A DNA stretch of 64,000 bases from IMG/VR virus record IMGVR_UViG_3300049027_000140, positions 1 through 64,000 of that record; one strand, 5' to 3'. The notes beneath the pieces were generated by a model that saw only the letters and a program-made list of their open reading frames with translations, did not search any database and was not told the origin of the DNA. Position 1 is the stretch's first letter; every line of letters starts with the position of its first letter. Below, in pieces: positions 14,835-22,659 of the stretch. Position numbers and translations under genes: made by a program. The DNA comes from a virus.

Positions 14835-15742
14835 GCTTCGGTCTCCTTCGCGCCGCCGCCCAGCGCATCCGCCGCCACATCCCGCCGCACCTCGGCCCAA
14901 TACGCCTCGCCGAAAGCCCTGTAGTCGAACTCCAGACCTCGCAGCACGCGCTCCACCCGGGCGTATCGCCGCAGGCACGAGGCCCGCAGCGCCTCGACCG
15001 ACGGGTGCAGGTCCGTGGCCGAGAGGAACGGGCGCGCGCGGTCGGCGAGGCGGGGCAGGTACTCGCCGAGCCAGAAGCCCATGAAGTCGGCCCAGCTACG
15101 GTACCGTCGCGCCGTGCCGCCGATGACGCTGTAGCGGTTCAGCCGAAAGCGTCCAAGCTCCTCCTCCGGGAAGTAGCACCGCCCGGCCGCCGCATCCTCC
15201 GCGATGTCCCGCACGTTGTTCCACGCCTGATCCAGCGCTCCGAACGCGCCGATGCTCTCCCAGTGCTCCGGCGTCAGAAACGGGAAGAGCCGGAAGAAGC
15301 CACCCACCTCAAGGACCATGCGGTCGTGCTGCTCCAACGTCACGGGCACGAGGGAGCGGCCGTAGTCGGCGGAGAGGGCGTCGAGCCAGCAGGACCACGC
15401 CTCGAGCGACCGATCGCGCTCGAACATCGACGCCGGCGCCCACGCGCGCCCGATGCTGCGGATCATCTCCGCGTGCGGCTCGAGCGGGTCCGGGACACAG
15501 CGCAGGTACTCGCTCCGCCGCCAGAGACGCAGGAACTGGCCGAGCACCCAGCGGTCGGCCTCGGACAGGCGGTCGACCTCGCGCATCCACCGGCAGCGCT
15601 CCTTCCACACGGCGCGCACGTCGGCGGGCTGGTCGCGCAGGAAGGCGAGGTTGTCCTCGTCCTTGAGCCGGTCGTCGCTGTCGCGGTGGTGCGACGCGTA
15701 GCCGTTGTCGAGGGTGGGGAGAGCGGGAGAGGCGAGGGTCAT
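14831..15742 (-). CDS. Squalene/phytoene-synthase-like protein (303 aa)
   Basis: Residues about 180-240 read LDQAWNNVRDIAEDAAAGRC, then YFPEEELGRFRL. This matches the second Asp-rich signature of head-to-head prenyl synthases (squalene/phytoene synthase), N-x-x-R-D-x-x-E-D followed by GR-x-Y-x-P-x-x-x-L-x-x-F. The size and all-helical nature also fit. The first Asp-rich motif (DxxxD) is not clear, so activity is uncertain; it could be a divergent, repurposed or inactive member. The start at 15742 overlaps the upstream stop (ATGA). Neighbours offer no terpenoid pathway context. Confidence 0.5.
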   Translation of the reverse strand: MTLASPALPTLDNGYASHHRDSDDRLKDEDNLAFLRDQPADVRAVWKERCRWMREVDRLSEADRWVLGQFLRLWRRSEYLRCVPDPLEPHAEMIRSIGRAWAPASMFERDRSLEAWSCWLDALSADYGRSLVPVTLEQHDRMVLEVGGFFRLFPFLTPEHWESIGAFGALDQAWNNVRDIAEDAAAGRCYFPEEELGRFRLNRYSVIGGTARRYRSWADFMGFWLGEYLPRLADRARPFLSATDLHPSVEALRASCLRRYARVERVLRGLEFDYRAFGEAYWAEVRRDVAADALGGGAKETEA

Positions 15743-15987
15743 GCTCTCGCACCTCGACTGGCCGGGAGAGCCGCGCGGCGAGCGTCGAGCTCGCTGCATG
15801 TGATCGTCTCGGCGCCCGGCGGCGCGCAGTGCTTCGGCGGGTTGTTCCACCACGAGCGCCCGCACGTCAGGCATGCCTCGGCCTCGAAGCAAGAACCGTC
15901 GTCGCTCATCACTGCGATGAGGTCTGATTGGGTGGCGTGTCCGGCGCACCAAGGACACAGCCCCAGCGGGCTATTCGACACACTCAT
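15739..15987 (-). CDS. Zinc-finger protein (82 aa)
   Basis: The protein starts MSVSNSPLGLCPWCAGHATQ and has a second pair in EACLTCGRSWWNNPP, a typical two-knuckle zinc ribbon spaced about 25 residues apart. A tail with further Cys (KHC, TCS) follows. Nucleic-acid binding is possible. It starts after a short gap below the replication genes. Confidence 0.65.
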   Translation of the reverse strand: MSVSNSPLGLCPWCAGHATQSDLIAVMSDDGSCFEAEACLTCGRSWWNNPPKHCAPPGAETITCSELDARRAALPASRGARA

Positions 15988-16068
15988 CACATCTCCTCCG
16001 CGCTCACGGCGTCCGCCGGCTGCGCGAGTGGGGTGTAGCAGGTGAAGAGTTGGGCGCAAGGTGGATAG

Positions 16069-16998
16069 TCATGCAGCCTTGGTGTTCGCGACGGGGTGGA
16101 GGTCGATAATCACGCCCTGCTCCTCGATGCGGTTGATGGTCGGCGGGCCATACCGCTCCTCGAGCTCAGCGATCGTGCGCCCGCTGGTGATGAACGTCGG
16201 CCTCCCGCGGTCCTCGCAGCGGTCGTAGATCACATCGCGGATGACGGCCGGGTCCTCCTCGAACCCCACCTCATCAAGGATCAGCAGCGTCGCGCGCTGG
16301 GCGATGCGCTCGAGTTCCGCCAGCTCACCGAGCCGCGTCTCACGGCGCGCCCGTCCGAGCTTCAGGCCGGATACCACCCTGACGCCGCGCGCGAAACGGA
16401 ACGCGTTGGCGTCAAGTCCCCCTTGCAGGGCCTCGTCGAGGATGCGGTGCGCGCACGCGATTGCTGTCTTGCTCTTGCCAATGCGCGTTGGCCCGACGAG
16501 AAGCACGTTACCAACCTTCCGCTTCCAGACGGCGCGCTCGATGAGCGGTAGCGCTGCCTGCGGGTTCGCCGACCGCCGCGCCGCCTCGCGCGCCTTCTGC
16601 GTTGCATCCGCAAACTCCTGCTTCCCCACGCGGCACCACTCGAGCGAATCCGCGGCGCTCGCCGCGGACCCCACACGAGAGACCGAGTCGTACGCCTCCG
16701 CGAGCAGCGCGAGTCGCTGCCGCCGGCGGTCCTTCTCGGCGCACGGCGCGCAGTACCCGCCGCGGCGCTCGACCGGCTTGTCGCACCCGCCGGCGCAGCG
16801 GAACACGAAGTCCTTGGGCGGCTCGATGCCTGCCCGGCGAGCAAAGAGCCCGACGAGTTCGTCGAAGCCGCTGTCCTGTGGTCCTGCTGGGGCCTCAATG
16901 CGCCTGCGCTCTTCCACCTCACGCAGCATCCGGACGTCGTCCTCAGTGAGGTCGCCGGATGCGTCGCCCGTGTCGTCGATCTCGTGCTCGGTGCTCAT
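16069..16998 (-). CDS. DnaC/IstB-like AAA+ helicase loader (309 aa)
   Basis: Walker A GPTRIGKS (about residues 169-176), Walker B LLILDE (about 238-243), sensor-like TFITSGRT and a terminal INRI box give the DnaC/IstB AAA+ core. An N-terminal zinc knuckle (Cys 68, 72, 83, 86) precedes it, as in many phage loaders. It would load the host replicative helicase at the phage origin, working with the O-like protein encoded immediately upstream (ATGA overlap). The P-loop has Thr-Arg-Ile where Gly/Ser residues are more usual, but the key GKS is intact. Confidence 0.85.
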   Translation of the reverse strand: MSTEHEIDDTGDASGDLTEDDVRMLREVEERRRIEAPAGPQDSGFDELVGLFARRAGIEPPKDFVFRCAGGCDKPVERRGGYCAPCAEKDRRRQRLALLAEAYDSVSRVGSAASAADSLEWCRVGKQEFADATQKAREAARRSANPQAALPLIERAVWKRKVGNVLLVGPTRIGKSKTAIACAHRILDEALQGGLDANAFRFARGVRVVSGLKLGRARRETRLGELAELERIAQRATLLILDEVGFEEDPAVIRDVIYDRCEDRGRPTFITSGRTIAELEERYGPPTINRIEEQGVIIDLHPVANTKAA

Positions 16999-18203
16999 AT
17001 CCCGTCCTGCTCAAGGTGAAGTGCGAGCTCCGCGGCCCGCTTTCGCTGATGGGCCGCTCGCTCGTCTGGGTCGGTCCGACCGCCCTGGAACTGCACCACG
17101 CGGCCCGATCGCGGCCCCGTTGTCGGCTTGCCACCCTGAAGCCACTCCGCCCACTTCGGCGGCGTGAACCCCTTCTCGAAGTGCTCCTGGCCGGACTTCG
17201 CCCGCCTGTACTCCGCGGAACTGGCCCGAATCCACGCGGTGGCGGCTTCGCCCGTGAGTGGCTGTCCGTCGGCGTCGAGCGCGTACGCCTTCAGGATCGG
17301 CCAGAAGACCGACTTCTGCGGTGGCACCGCGAACGGTGCCCCGGTAACGTCGGTCTGCCCCTGCGCGTAGGCCTCGGCGTAGCGCTGCCCTGCCGGCGGC
17401 TCGTCGGCTGCGCGCGCAGAGCTCCGGGGTGCACGGCGCGCGGCTTTCGCCGGCGCCGCCGCACCCGCCGGCGCCATGGCGCCGAACAGGGGCAGCGGGC
17501 CGGTGACCGCCGCCCGCTTGGGCGACTCGACCGGCGGCGCCGGGCGCGCGGAGGGCATCGGGCGGACGCTGGCAGGCGTCGGCTCGGGGTCGCCGCCGCC
17601 ATCGAACTCCGGCGTCCCGGCCACTGCGCCCACATCGGACCCCTCCACGCGCGCGGCGCTAGCCGGCGCGCAGTCCCCCGCAGGGGGGTGGTCTTCCTTG
17701 GGTGCTTCCATGGGAGATTCCCTGAGAGATTTGTGTCCGGTTACCGGACCCCTGCCGTCCGGTAATCGGACCCCTGCCGTCCGGTAATCGGACCCCTGCC
17801 GTCCGGTAATCGGACTGGTCCGATTATCGGACTGGTCCGGCAGCTGGACTAGTCCGACCATCGGACTGGTCGCGGGAGCCTCGACCGGCGGCGACGGCGC
17901 GCGGACGACGCTGCCGCCGCTGGTCCGGACGAGGTACATCGTCGAGGCGCGGCCGCCTGGGCCGGCGGGCGCGCACCCCTGCCGCTCGATCCAGCGCGCC
18001 GCCTCGAGCTCGTTCAGGCACGTCACGACCGTGCTCCTCGCGAGGCCGGTCATCGCAGCCAAGCGAGACAGCGACGGCCAGGCGCGGTCGGAATCCCGTG
18101 CGTGGTCGGCCAGCACCAGCAGGACGAGCCGGTGCGACGCCGACATCTGCTTGGGTGAGAGGGCCTCCAGGACCCGCATCACCTCGAAGATGGCGAGCGC
18201 CAT
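16995..18203 (-). CDS. O-like replication initiation protein with internal origin (402 aa)
   Basis: Residues about 10-95 form a winged helix of the kind found in phage replication proteins (HRLVLLVLADHARDSDRAWP, then LARSTVVTCLNELEAARWI). A long variable linker (about 120-270) follows, rich in Pro and Ala, and a C-terminal region ends in EHFEKGFTPPKWAEWLQGG. The DNA of the linker contains tandem iterons (17733-17876), so the protein probably binds repeats inside its own gene, as lambda O does. The loader follows directly, an O-P order. ATG at 18203 overlaps the GIY-YIG stop. Confidence 0.8.
   Translation of the reverse strand: MALAIFEVMRVLEALSPKQMSASHRLVLLVLADHARDSDRAWPSLSRLAAMTGLARSTVVTCLNELEAARWIERQGCAPAGPGGRASTMYLVRTSGGSVVRAPSPPVEAPATSPMVGLVQLPDQSDNRTSPITGRQGSDYRTAGVRLPDGRGPVTGHKSLRESPMEAPKEDHPPAGDCAPASAARVEGSDVGAVAGTPEFDGGGDPEPTPASVRPMPSARPAPPVESPKRAAVTGPLPLFGAMAPAGAAAPAKAARRAPRSSARAADEPPAGQRYAEAYAQGQTDVTGAPFAVPPQKSVFWPILKAYALDADGQPLTGEAATAWIRASSAEYRRAKSGQEHFEKGFTPPKWAEWLQGGKPTTGPRSGRVVQFQGGRTDPDERAAHQRKRAAELALHLEQDGI
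17733..17876. repeat. Tandem iterons inside the replication gene; probable origin
   Basis: Three exact 22-bp repeats occupy 17747-17768, 17769-17790 and 17791-17812 (each begins GACCCCTGCCG and ends GGTAATCG). They are followed by 17-bp units starting at 17813, 17830 and 17847 (GACTGGTCCGATTATCG and variants), with a partial unit at 17864. Half-palindromes such as CGGACTGGTCCG occur in the second set. Neither 22 nor 17 is a multiple of three, so the peptide is not repeated and selection must be on the DNA. This fits an origin bound by the encoded initiator. Confidence 0.85.
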
Positions 18204-18928
18204 CAGTGCGCCTCGTGGGGAAGGATGTCGTCTCCCACCCGGGATCCGTATTCCACGCCGGCGTCGAGGGCCGCTGTAGCTCCCATCTCGCTCGGGTCGA
18301 TGCACTCATTCTCGTCATCGGCCATGCGCTGCTCAGCAACGGCCATGTAGTGTTGGGACAGCGCCTCGTTGATTCGGTCGACGACCACGGCGACGCTCTC
18401 GACGGACGTGGCCGCGCGCCTGCCGTCGAGGCGGGCCTGAGTCAGCGGGTTGGTCGGGGCGCTGATCTCGGAGGCGAGGTACTTCGCGTTGAGCAGCGTC
18501 GCTAAGTCATCGTCGGACAGGACCCCTGTGTGCCCGAACGTGACAACGTCCGCGTCCGCGATCTTGTCGCCGATTGGCATTCCCTCAGCGATGCCGAGGA
18601 TGAACTGCACCTGCTCGTCCGTGAACCCATGCATGGCAGGCGCCTCTCGAGGCTTCCGCTTCTGCTCCTCCGGGAAGGCCCACCGCATCCCATCGATGAA
18701 GCCAATCAGACGCGGATCCGCGCGGAACCACTCGCCGTGGAGCCGCAGGTCGGCGAAGCGCTCGTGGAGGCCCCGCTCGTGCTGCGGGCTCCCGGGGGCG
18801 AACGCGAGCAGCTTCAGCGGCTTTGAGTTGCCGGTCTGGAGCGCCGAGAGCCGCGCAAACGGGTCCCCGCCCGTGTAGCCGATCTTGATGGCCCCGTCGG
18901 GGGCCTCCTGGATGAAGTAGATCGGCAT
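18203..18928 (-). CDS. GIY-YIG-type nuclease (T5orf172/MUG113-like) protein (241 aa)
   Basis: The N-terminal 75 residues read YFIQEAPDGAIKIGYTGG, then RLSALQTGNSKPLKLL and ERGLHERFADLRLHGEWF, the standard order of this GIY-YIG subgroup (IKIG, LQTGN, E..LH..F, GEWF). The remaining 165 residues have no known domain. It lies in the replication module, so a role in DNA processing or anti-host nicking is possible. A second GIY-YIG protein is encoded at 29427-30062. Confidence 0.8.
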   Translation of the reverse strand: MPIYFIQEAPDGAIKIGYTGGDPFARLSALQTGNSKPLKLLAFAPGSPQHERGLHERFADLRLHGEWFRADPRLIGFIDGMRWAFPEEQKRKPREAPAMHGFTDEQVQFILGIAEGMPIGDKIADADVVTFGHTGVLSDDDLATLLNAKYLASEISAPTNPLTQARLDGRRAATSVESVAVVVDRINEALSQHYMAVAEQRMADDENECIDPSEMGATAALDAGVEYGSRVGDDILPHEAH

Positions 18929-19266
18929 CAGGCGGCCCTCCGCGTGCGGCCCGCCGGCGTCGGCAGACCGAGGTCACGGGCGGCCATCTTGGCCCCGTGC
19001 ATGACCGACGTGTGGTCGCGGTCGAACAGGGCGCCGATCGATGGGTAGCTCCACCGCCGTTCCTCGTGGAACCACAGCCAGATCCGGTGTCTCACACGCA
19101 CGACGTGGGCATGCCGCCGCGTGCCGAACACGTCCTCCAGCAGGACGTTTCCGTCTATGCAGAATTTGTTGATATCTCCCAGCAGTCCGAGCTGGTCGAG
19201 GTGGGCCAGCCGGCGCTTCAGGTTCTTGACTTGGTCAGCATCCGGCGATAAGGATTCCTGCGTCAC
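18928..19266 (-). CDS. DnaA domain IV-like DNA-binding protein (112 aa)
   Basis: The C-terminal half reads RHRIWLWFHEERRWSYPSIG, then LFDRDHTSVMHGAKM. This is the signature of DnaA domain IV, where the RDHTSVMHG motif contacts the DnaA box. No AAA+ domain is present. A stand-alone DnaA-C protein could bind DnaA boxes near the phage origin or compete with host DnaA. GTG at 19266 overlaps the methyltransferase stop as GTGA. Confidence 0.8.
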   Translation of the reverse strand: MTQESLSPDADQVKNLKRRLAHLDQLGLLGDINKFCIDGNVLLEDVFGTRRHAHVVRVRHRIWLWFHEERRWSYPSIGALFDRDHTSVMHGAKMAARDLGLPTPAGRTRRAA

Positions 19267-20333
19267 GAGACCACCTCTCGTTCTGAGACGCCGACGGCTC
19301 CACCCGCCGGCGTTTCGCTTTTTGTGGCGCGCCTGCTCGCCGCCGCGAACAAGCCAAGCTGTCCACGGCTCGCAGCCCTTGCCGCCACGCCGTCGCTCTC
19401 CGCGTCGAACCGCGCGGCCATGGCGCGGCAGTAGGTCTCCTCGCGCTCGACCAGGATGCAGCGCCGGCCGTTTCGGACCGCGCCGATCCCGGTCGTCCCA
19501 GAGCCCGCCGTCAGGTCGATGACCGGCTCGTCCGTGTCCTCGCGGTCGATGAAGAGCTCGAGCAGACGCACCATGAGCTCTTCCGGCTTCTGCGTGGTGT
19601 GGACGCGCTCCTCGCCGTCGGGTGAACCGCGGTCGAGAACGATCGGGATCGCCCAGTCCGCCGGGAGCCCGCCGCCGTTCCAGCGCTTCGCCTTCGGCTT
19701 CCCGCGAGCGCCGCGCGCATGGTGGAGGAGGATCGCCTCGCGGCTGACGGCGGGCCGGTCGCCGGAGACCTGCGGCGTCGAGCAGAGCTTCCGCCACGAG
19801 CCCTCGCGCACGTACTCGGCCCCTGCGGCAGCGAGCGAGAGACGCCAAAGCCATGTCCCCTCGGTGTCGGCGAAGGTCGCGATCCAGCGGGCGGCCAGCG
19901 CGACGGCCGCGCGGGCGAGCGATCGGCGGTCCCGTGGCCAGAGCGGGTCGAAGCCGATCTCCATCTTCCGGCGCTTGTTCGCGGGGCTCGTGAGGGAACC
20001 GCCGGCCTTCGAGCCGACGACCCCGTGCCGCTTTCCGAGAGACCGCGCGCTCGCGTGCACGTGGGGCGAGTAGGCCGGGTCGAATGCGACGAACCCGCGC
20101 ACGCCGGCGGCGGCGAGCTGAAGCCCGATAGCGGCGCCGTCTCCGTGGTAGATGGTGACCAGGCCGCGCTGGTAGAAGGGCGTGGGGAGCCCGGTCGGGA
20201 CGTCCAGCGGCTCCGCCAGCATCGCTTGTCGCTCGGCCTCGACCAGCAGAGTCCAGAGCGCGGCGCCGTTGGCGTCCTCGAGGACGAGCTCCTTCAGAGC
20301 GGTCAGCAGAGCGGGCTCGATCTCCGGCTTCAC
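19263..20333 (-). CDS. DNA adenine/cytosine-N4 methyltransferase (356 aa)
   Basis: The order of motifs is DPAY (about residues 85-88, catalytic motif IV), then TTQKP (246-250) and DLTAGSGTTG (273-282, SAM-binding motif I), which is the beta class of amino-methyltransferases. It modifies an exocyclic amino group in DNA; DPAY instead of DPPY/SPPY makes the base specificity uncertain. No restriction partner is adjacent, so an orphan phage enzyme protecting or marking phage DNA is likely. GTG start overlaps the RusA stop. Confidence 0.8.
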   Translation of the reverse strand: MKPEIEPALLTALKELVLEDANGAALWTLLVEAERQAMLAEPLDVPTGLPTPFYQRGLVTIYHGDGAAIGLQLAAAGVRGFVAFDPAYSPHVHASARSLGKRHGVVGSKAGGSLTSPANKRRKMEIGFDPLWPRDRRSLARAAVALAARWIATFADTEGTWLWRLSLAAAGAEYVREGSWRKLCSTPQVSGDRPAVSREAILLHHARGARGKPKAKRWNGGGLPADWAIPIVLDRGSPDGEERVHTTQKPEELMVRLLELFIDREDTDEPVIDLTAGSGTTGIGAVRNGRRCILVEREETYCRAMAARFDAESDGVAARAASRGQLGLFAAASRRATKSETPAGGAVGVSEREVVS

Positions 20334-20977
20334 GCTCCCCTCCCCGTCCACACCTCGACGAGCACGCAGCCTTTCCCGGGCGGCGCACTCTCGACCCACG
20401 CCGCGAGGTCGATCTCGCCCTGGGAGTCCCCGCGGAGGTACCCCAGCTCGGCCGGGCCCATCTGCTCCTGCATCCTGGCCCAGACATCCGGCGAAAGGTG
20501 ATCCGGGCGCTTGCGCTTCCCGATCTGGAGCCGGTCCAGTGGGACCTTCGTGAAACCCGTGTCGTAGTCCTTCACGCGACCGCTGAACCGCACGATGCGG
20601 ACCATCGGCCGGCCGGTGAGGGGAGCCGCCGCGCGCGCGCCGATCTGCTCCAGCATGCGCTTCAGCACGCGGGCCTTGAGCTTCTTCAGCGCCCACGTGC
20701 CGAATCGCCCCATCTCCACGAGGCGGTTCGTCGTCGGCGCGTCTTCGAGCGGCAGCACGCAGCGGAGCACCAGAGAGCCCACGCCCTCCACGCGCTCGAC
20801 GGCTGGCTGCACACGCCCGCCCTTGAGCTTCTTCTCCGGCGGCGGCGGCTCGGCGAGGCGCTGGTCGACGAACGCGAGCGCCGCAGCCACGTCGAACGCC
20901 TTGGCGGGCTTCCTCGGCTTCTTCGCGGCGGCCGGCTCACCCGTGGTGGCCCGGCGGCGGAACGCGGCGCGCCTCAT
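20330..20977 (-). CDS. rusA: RusA-like Holliday-junction resolvase (215 aa)
   Basis: From residue 65 the sequence follows RusA: a first strand (LVLRCVLPLEDAPTTNRLVE), a helix, then RVKDYDTGFTKVPLDRL with the Asp pair and Lys expected for the metal site (D137, D139, K144, D148), and late acidic residues in YLRGDSQGEIDL. The N-terminal 60 residues are an added basic extension. It would resolve recombination or replication junctions of phage DNA, fitting its place beside the replication genes and the RecT/YqaJ system in the other arm. Confidence 0.7.
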   Translation of the reverse strand: MRRAAFRRRATTGEPAAAKKPRKPAKAFDVAAALAFVDQRLAEPPPPEKKLKGGRVQPAVERVEGVGSLVLRCVLPLEDAPTTNRLVEMGRFGTWALKKLKARVLKRMLEQIGARAAAPLTGRPMVRIVRFSGRVKDYDTGFTKVPLDRLQIGKRKRPDHLSPDVWARMQEQMGPAELGYLRGDSQGEIDLAAWVESAPPGKGCVLVEVWTGRGA

Positions 20978-21123
20978 GACGGCTCCTCCTCTTGCGCGGG
21001 CGCCTCGGACTCGTCCTGCTTCGGCTCCACCGGGAACATCTCCAGCGTCCTCTCGTCACGGATGTCGCGACAGGCGCACTCGCCGCCGCCGAGCAGTGGG
21101 CACCACGGCCTGTGGATTGTCAT
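20974..21123 (-). CDS. Tiny Cys-containing protein (49 aa)
   Basis: MTIHRPWCPLLGGGECACRD is followed by an acidic tail (SEAPAQEEEPS). Three Cys in the first 20 residues could hold a metal. Tiled by ATGA overlaps to both neighbours. Function unknown. Confidence 0.55.
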   Translation of the reverse strand: MTIHRPWCPLLGGGECACRDIRDERTLEMFPVEPKQDESEAPAQEEEPS

Positions 21124-21713
21124 GTGGCCTCCTGCGCTGCGCGAGCCTGCAAGGACGGTATCAGAGCGCAAGTCGCGACTCTGTCATGCGCGGAGCGGAG
21201 GCGCCATGTGGGGAGAGTAGGAATCGACGATGTGCGTTGTCGGTGCAAAGCGCGCTCGCGGTTGCGCTTCGCCGTCAGCTCGTCTCGACGGCATCCGCAA
21301 CTCCGCACCTTCTCGCGCACGAGGTCGTCCTTGAGCACGGTGACGATCTGCCCGCAGGTGCAGCGGCAGCGCACGCGGAGCCGGGTGCGGCGCCCGCGCC
21401 GGCGCTGCGTCACGAAGGCGAGCGTCCGGAGGCGCCCGTGCCACCTTCGGACCGGCGCGCACCGGCGCCGCTTGCCGGCGGAGACGATCTCGATGGGCTG
21501 CGCCTCGAGGATCTCGACGTGCCGCAGCAGCAGCCCGGCCACGAGCAGGTGCAGAATCGCCGTGTGCTCGAGGCGGTAGAGTAGCGCCGGACCGACGAAG
21601 CGCGCGCCAGAGTCGCGAACCTCCTCGGCGGCGATCTCGGCGGCGTGCGCCTGGATGGCGGCGAGGTCGCAGCCGGCGACGTTCGCGGCAAGGGCGAGGA
21701 CGTCGAGCGTCAC
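21120..21713 (-). CDS. Phage protein with C-terminal CxCxCG/SCGC zinc motif (197 aa)
   Basis: Near residue 140 the protein reads VRCRCTCGQIVTVLKDDLV, then KVRSCGCRRDEL. This small four-Cys module (C-x-C-G then S-C-G-C) is often seen in phage HNH or AP2-type DNA-binding proteins and in short phage zinc proteins. The N-terminal part is helical (LAALAANVAGCDLAAIQAHA-like pattern). DNA binding is likely, but nuclease residues are not seen. GTG start overlaps the upstream stop. Confidence 0.6.
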   Translation of the reverse strand: MTLDVLALAANVAGCDLAAIQAHAAEIAAEEVRDSGARFVGPALLYRLEHTAILHLLVAGLLLRHVEILEAQPIEIVSAGKRRRCAPVRRWHGRLRTLAFVTQRRRGRRTRLRVRCRCTCGQIVTVLKDDLVREKVRSCGCRRDELTAKRNRERALHRQRTSSIPTLPTWRLRSAHDRVATCALIPSLQARAAQEAT

Positions 21714-22336
21714 TCGGCGCTCCCGGCGCGCTTCGGCGCCCTCAGCCCGCGGTACTTCTCCAGCACCTGCTCCGCGGTGGGCTGCTGCTTCCGCGGCGCC
21801 GCCGGGACGGGTGCAGCACTCTCCACGGCGGGGCGCGCACGCAGCGCCGGCGGCGGCATCGGGCCGCCCGGGGCGCGCGGGCCGCGAGGCCGGCCGGGCC
21901 CCCGCTTCGGCGGCGCAGGCGGCTCCGGCGCAGCGGCGGGCTCCACGGCGTGAGGCTCGTCGTCCAGCGGCTCCACGGGCTCCGGCTCGACCTCGGCGTC
22001 GCCGGCCGCCTCGATGCGCTCCGCCAGCGCGAGGAGCTTGCCTCCAGCGAGCAGCAGCCCGGCCGCGTACCGGCGGAGCAGCCGCGCCAGCGCCGTCCCG
22101 GCGAGGCGGAGGAACGCCGGGCGCTGCTGGATCTCCCGCACGACCTGCTCCGCGTACGCGTGCGCGCGCTGCATCTCCTCCGGCGAGAGCCACTGCGTGA
22201 AGTCGACGGCGGGTGTGGGCTGCTGCGGCTCTTGCTGCACATGGCTCCGATCCGGGCGGCGCGCGGCGCGCCCTGCTGGCGTGGCGGTCGGCTCGGCCGA
22301 CATGTCGATGGCGAAGGCGAGTCCAAGCTGCGTCAC
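21710..22336 (-). CDS. Hypothetical protein with Pro/Ala-rich C-terminus (208 aa)
   Basis: Residues 45-115 are helical (WLSPEEMQRAHAYAEQVVRE) with a hydrophobic segment (LLRRYAAGLLLAGGKLLAL) and the rest is low-complexity with an AT-hook-like GRPRGPRAPGG (preceded by KRGPG). The AT-hook suggests DNA contact. No family recognised. Confidence 0.6.
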   Translation of the reverse strand: MTQLGLAFAIDMSAEPTATPAGRAARRPDRSHVQQEPQQPTPAVDFTQWLSPEEMQRAHAYAEQVVREIQQRPAFLRLAGTALARLLRRYAAGLLLAGGKLLALAERIEAAGDAEVEPEPVEPLDDEPHAVEPAAAPEPPAPPKRGPGRPRGPRAPGGPMPPPALRARPAVESAAPVPAAPRKQQPTAEQVLEKYRGLRAPKRAGSAE

Positions 22337-22659
22337 AGGGGACCTCCGGAAACGACGTACGGGTGGAGCTCCAGCCCGGGCTCGCGGTACCGGTCGAGCT
22401 CAGCGACGGCGCACCCACGCCACCAATCGGAGCTCGCGAGGTCGCCTTCGCCGCGGCAGCGGAGCGCGTGGCTCGCGAACGCGGCGGCGCTCCGGACGAA
22501 GTGCAGGCGGCCGGTGAACCGCACGGCCGCTGCGGCGTCGTAGAGAACGCGGGCGCGAGCGACGTCGTCGGTCGCGGCGTCGATCCCGGCGAGGTCCCCG
22601 CCGTGACCGATGGCTCGGAGGTCGGCGGCGACGGCGGCCAGCAGCTCGTCAAGCGTCAC
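22333..22659 (-). CDS. Hypothetical helical protein (108 aa)
   Basis: GTG start at 22659 overlaps the upstream stop. MTLDELLAAVAADLRAIGHG opens an all-helical protein with two central helices (ARVLYDAAAAVRFTGRLHF). No motif recognised. Confidence 0.65.
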   Translation of the reverse strand: MTLDELLAAVAADLRAIGHGGDLAGIDAATDDVARARVLYDAAAAVRFTGRLHFVRSAAAFASHALRCRGEGDLASSDWWRGCAVAELDRYREPGLELHPYVVSGGPL

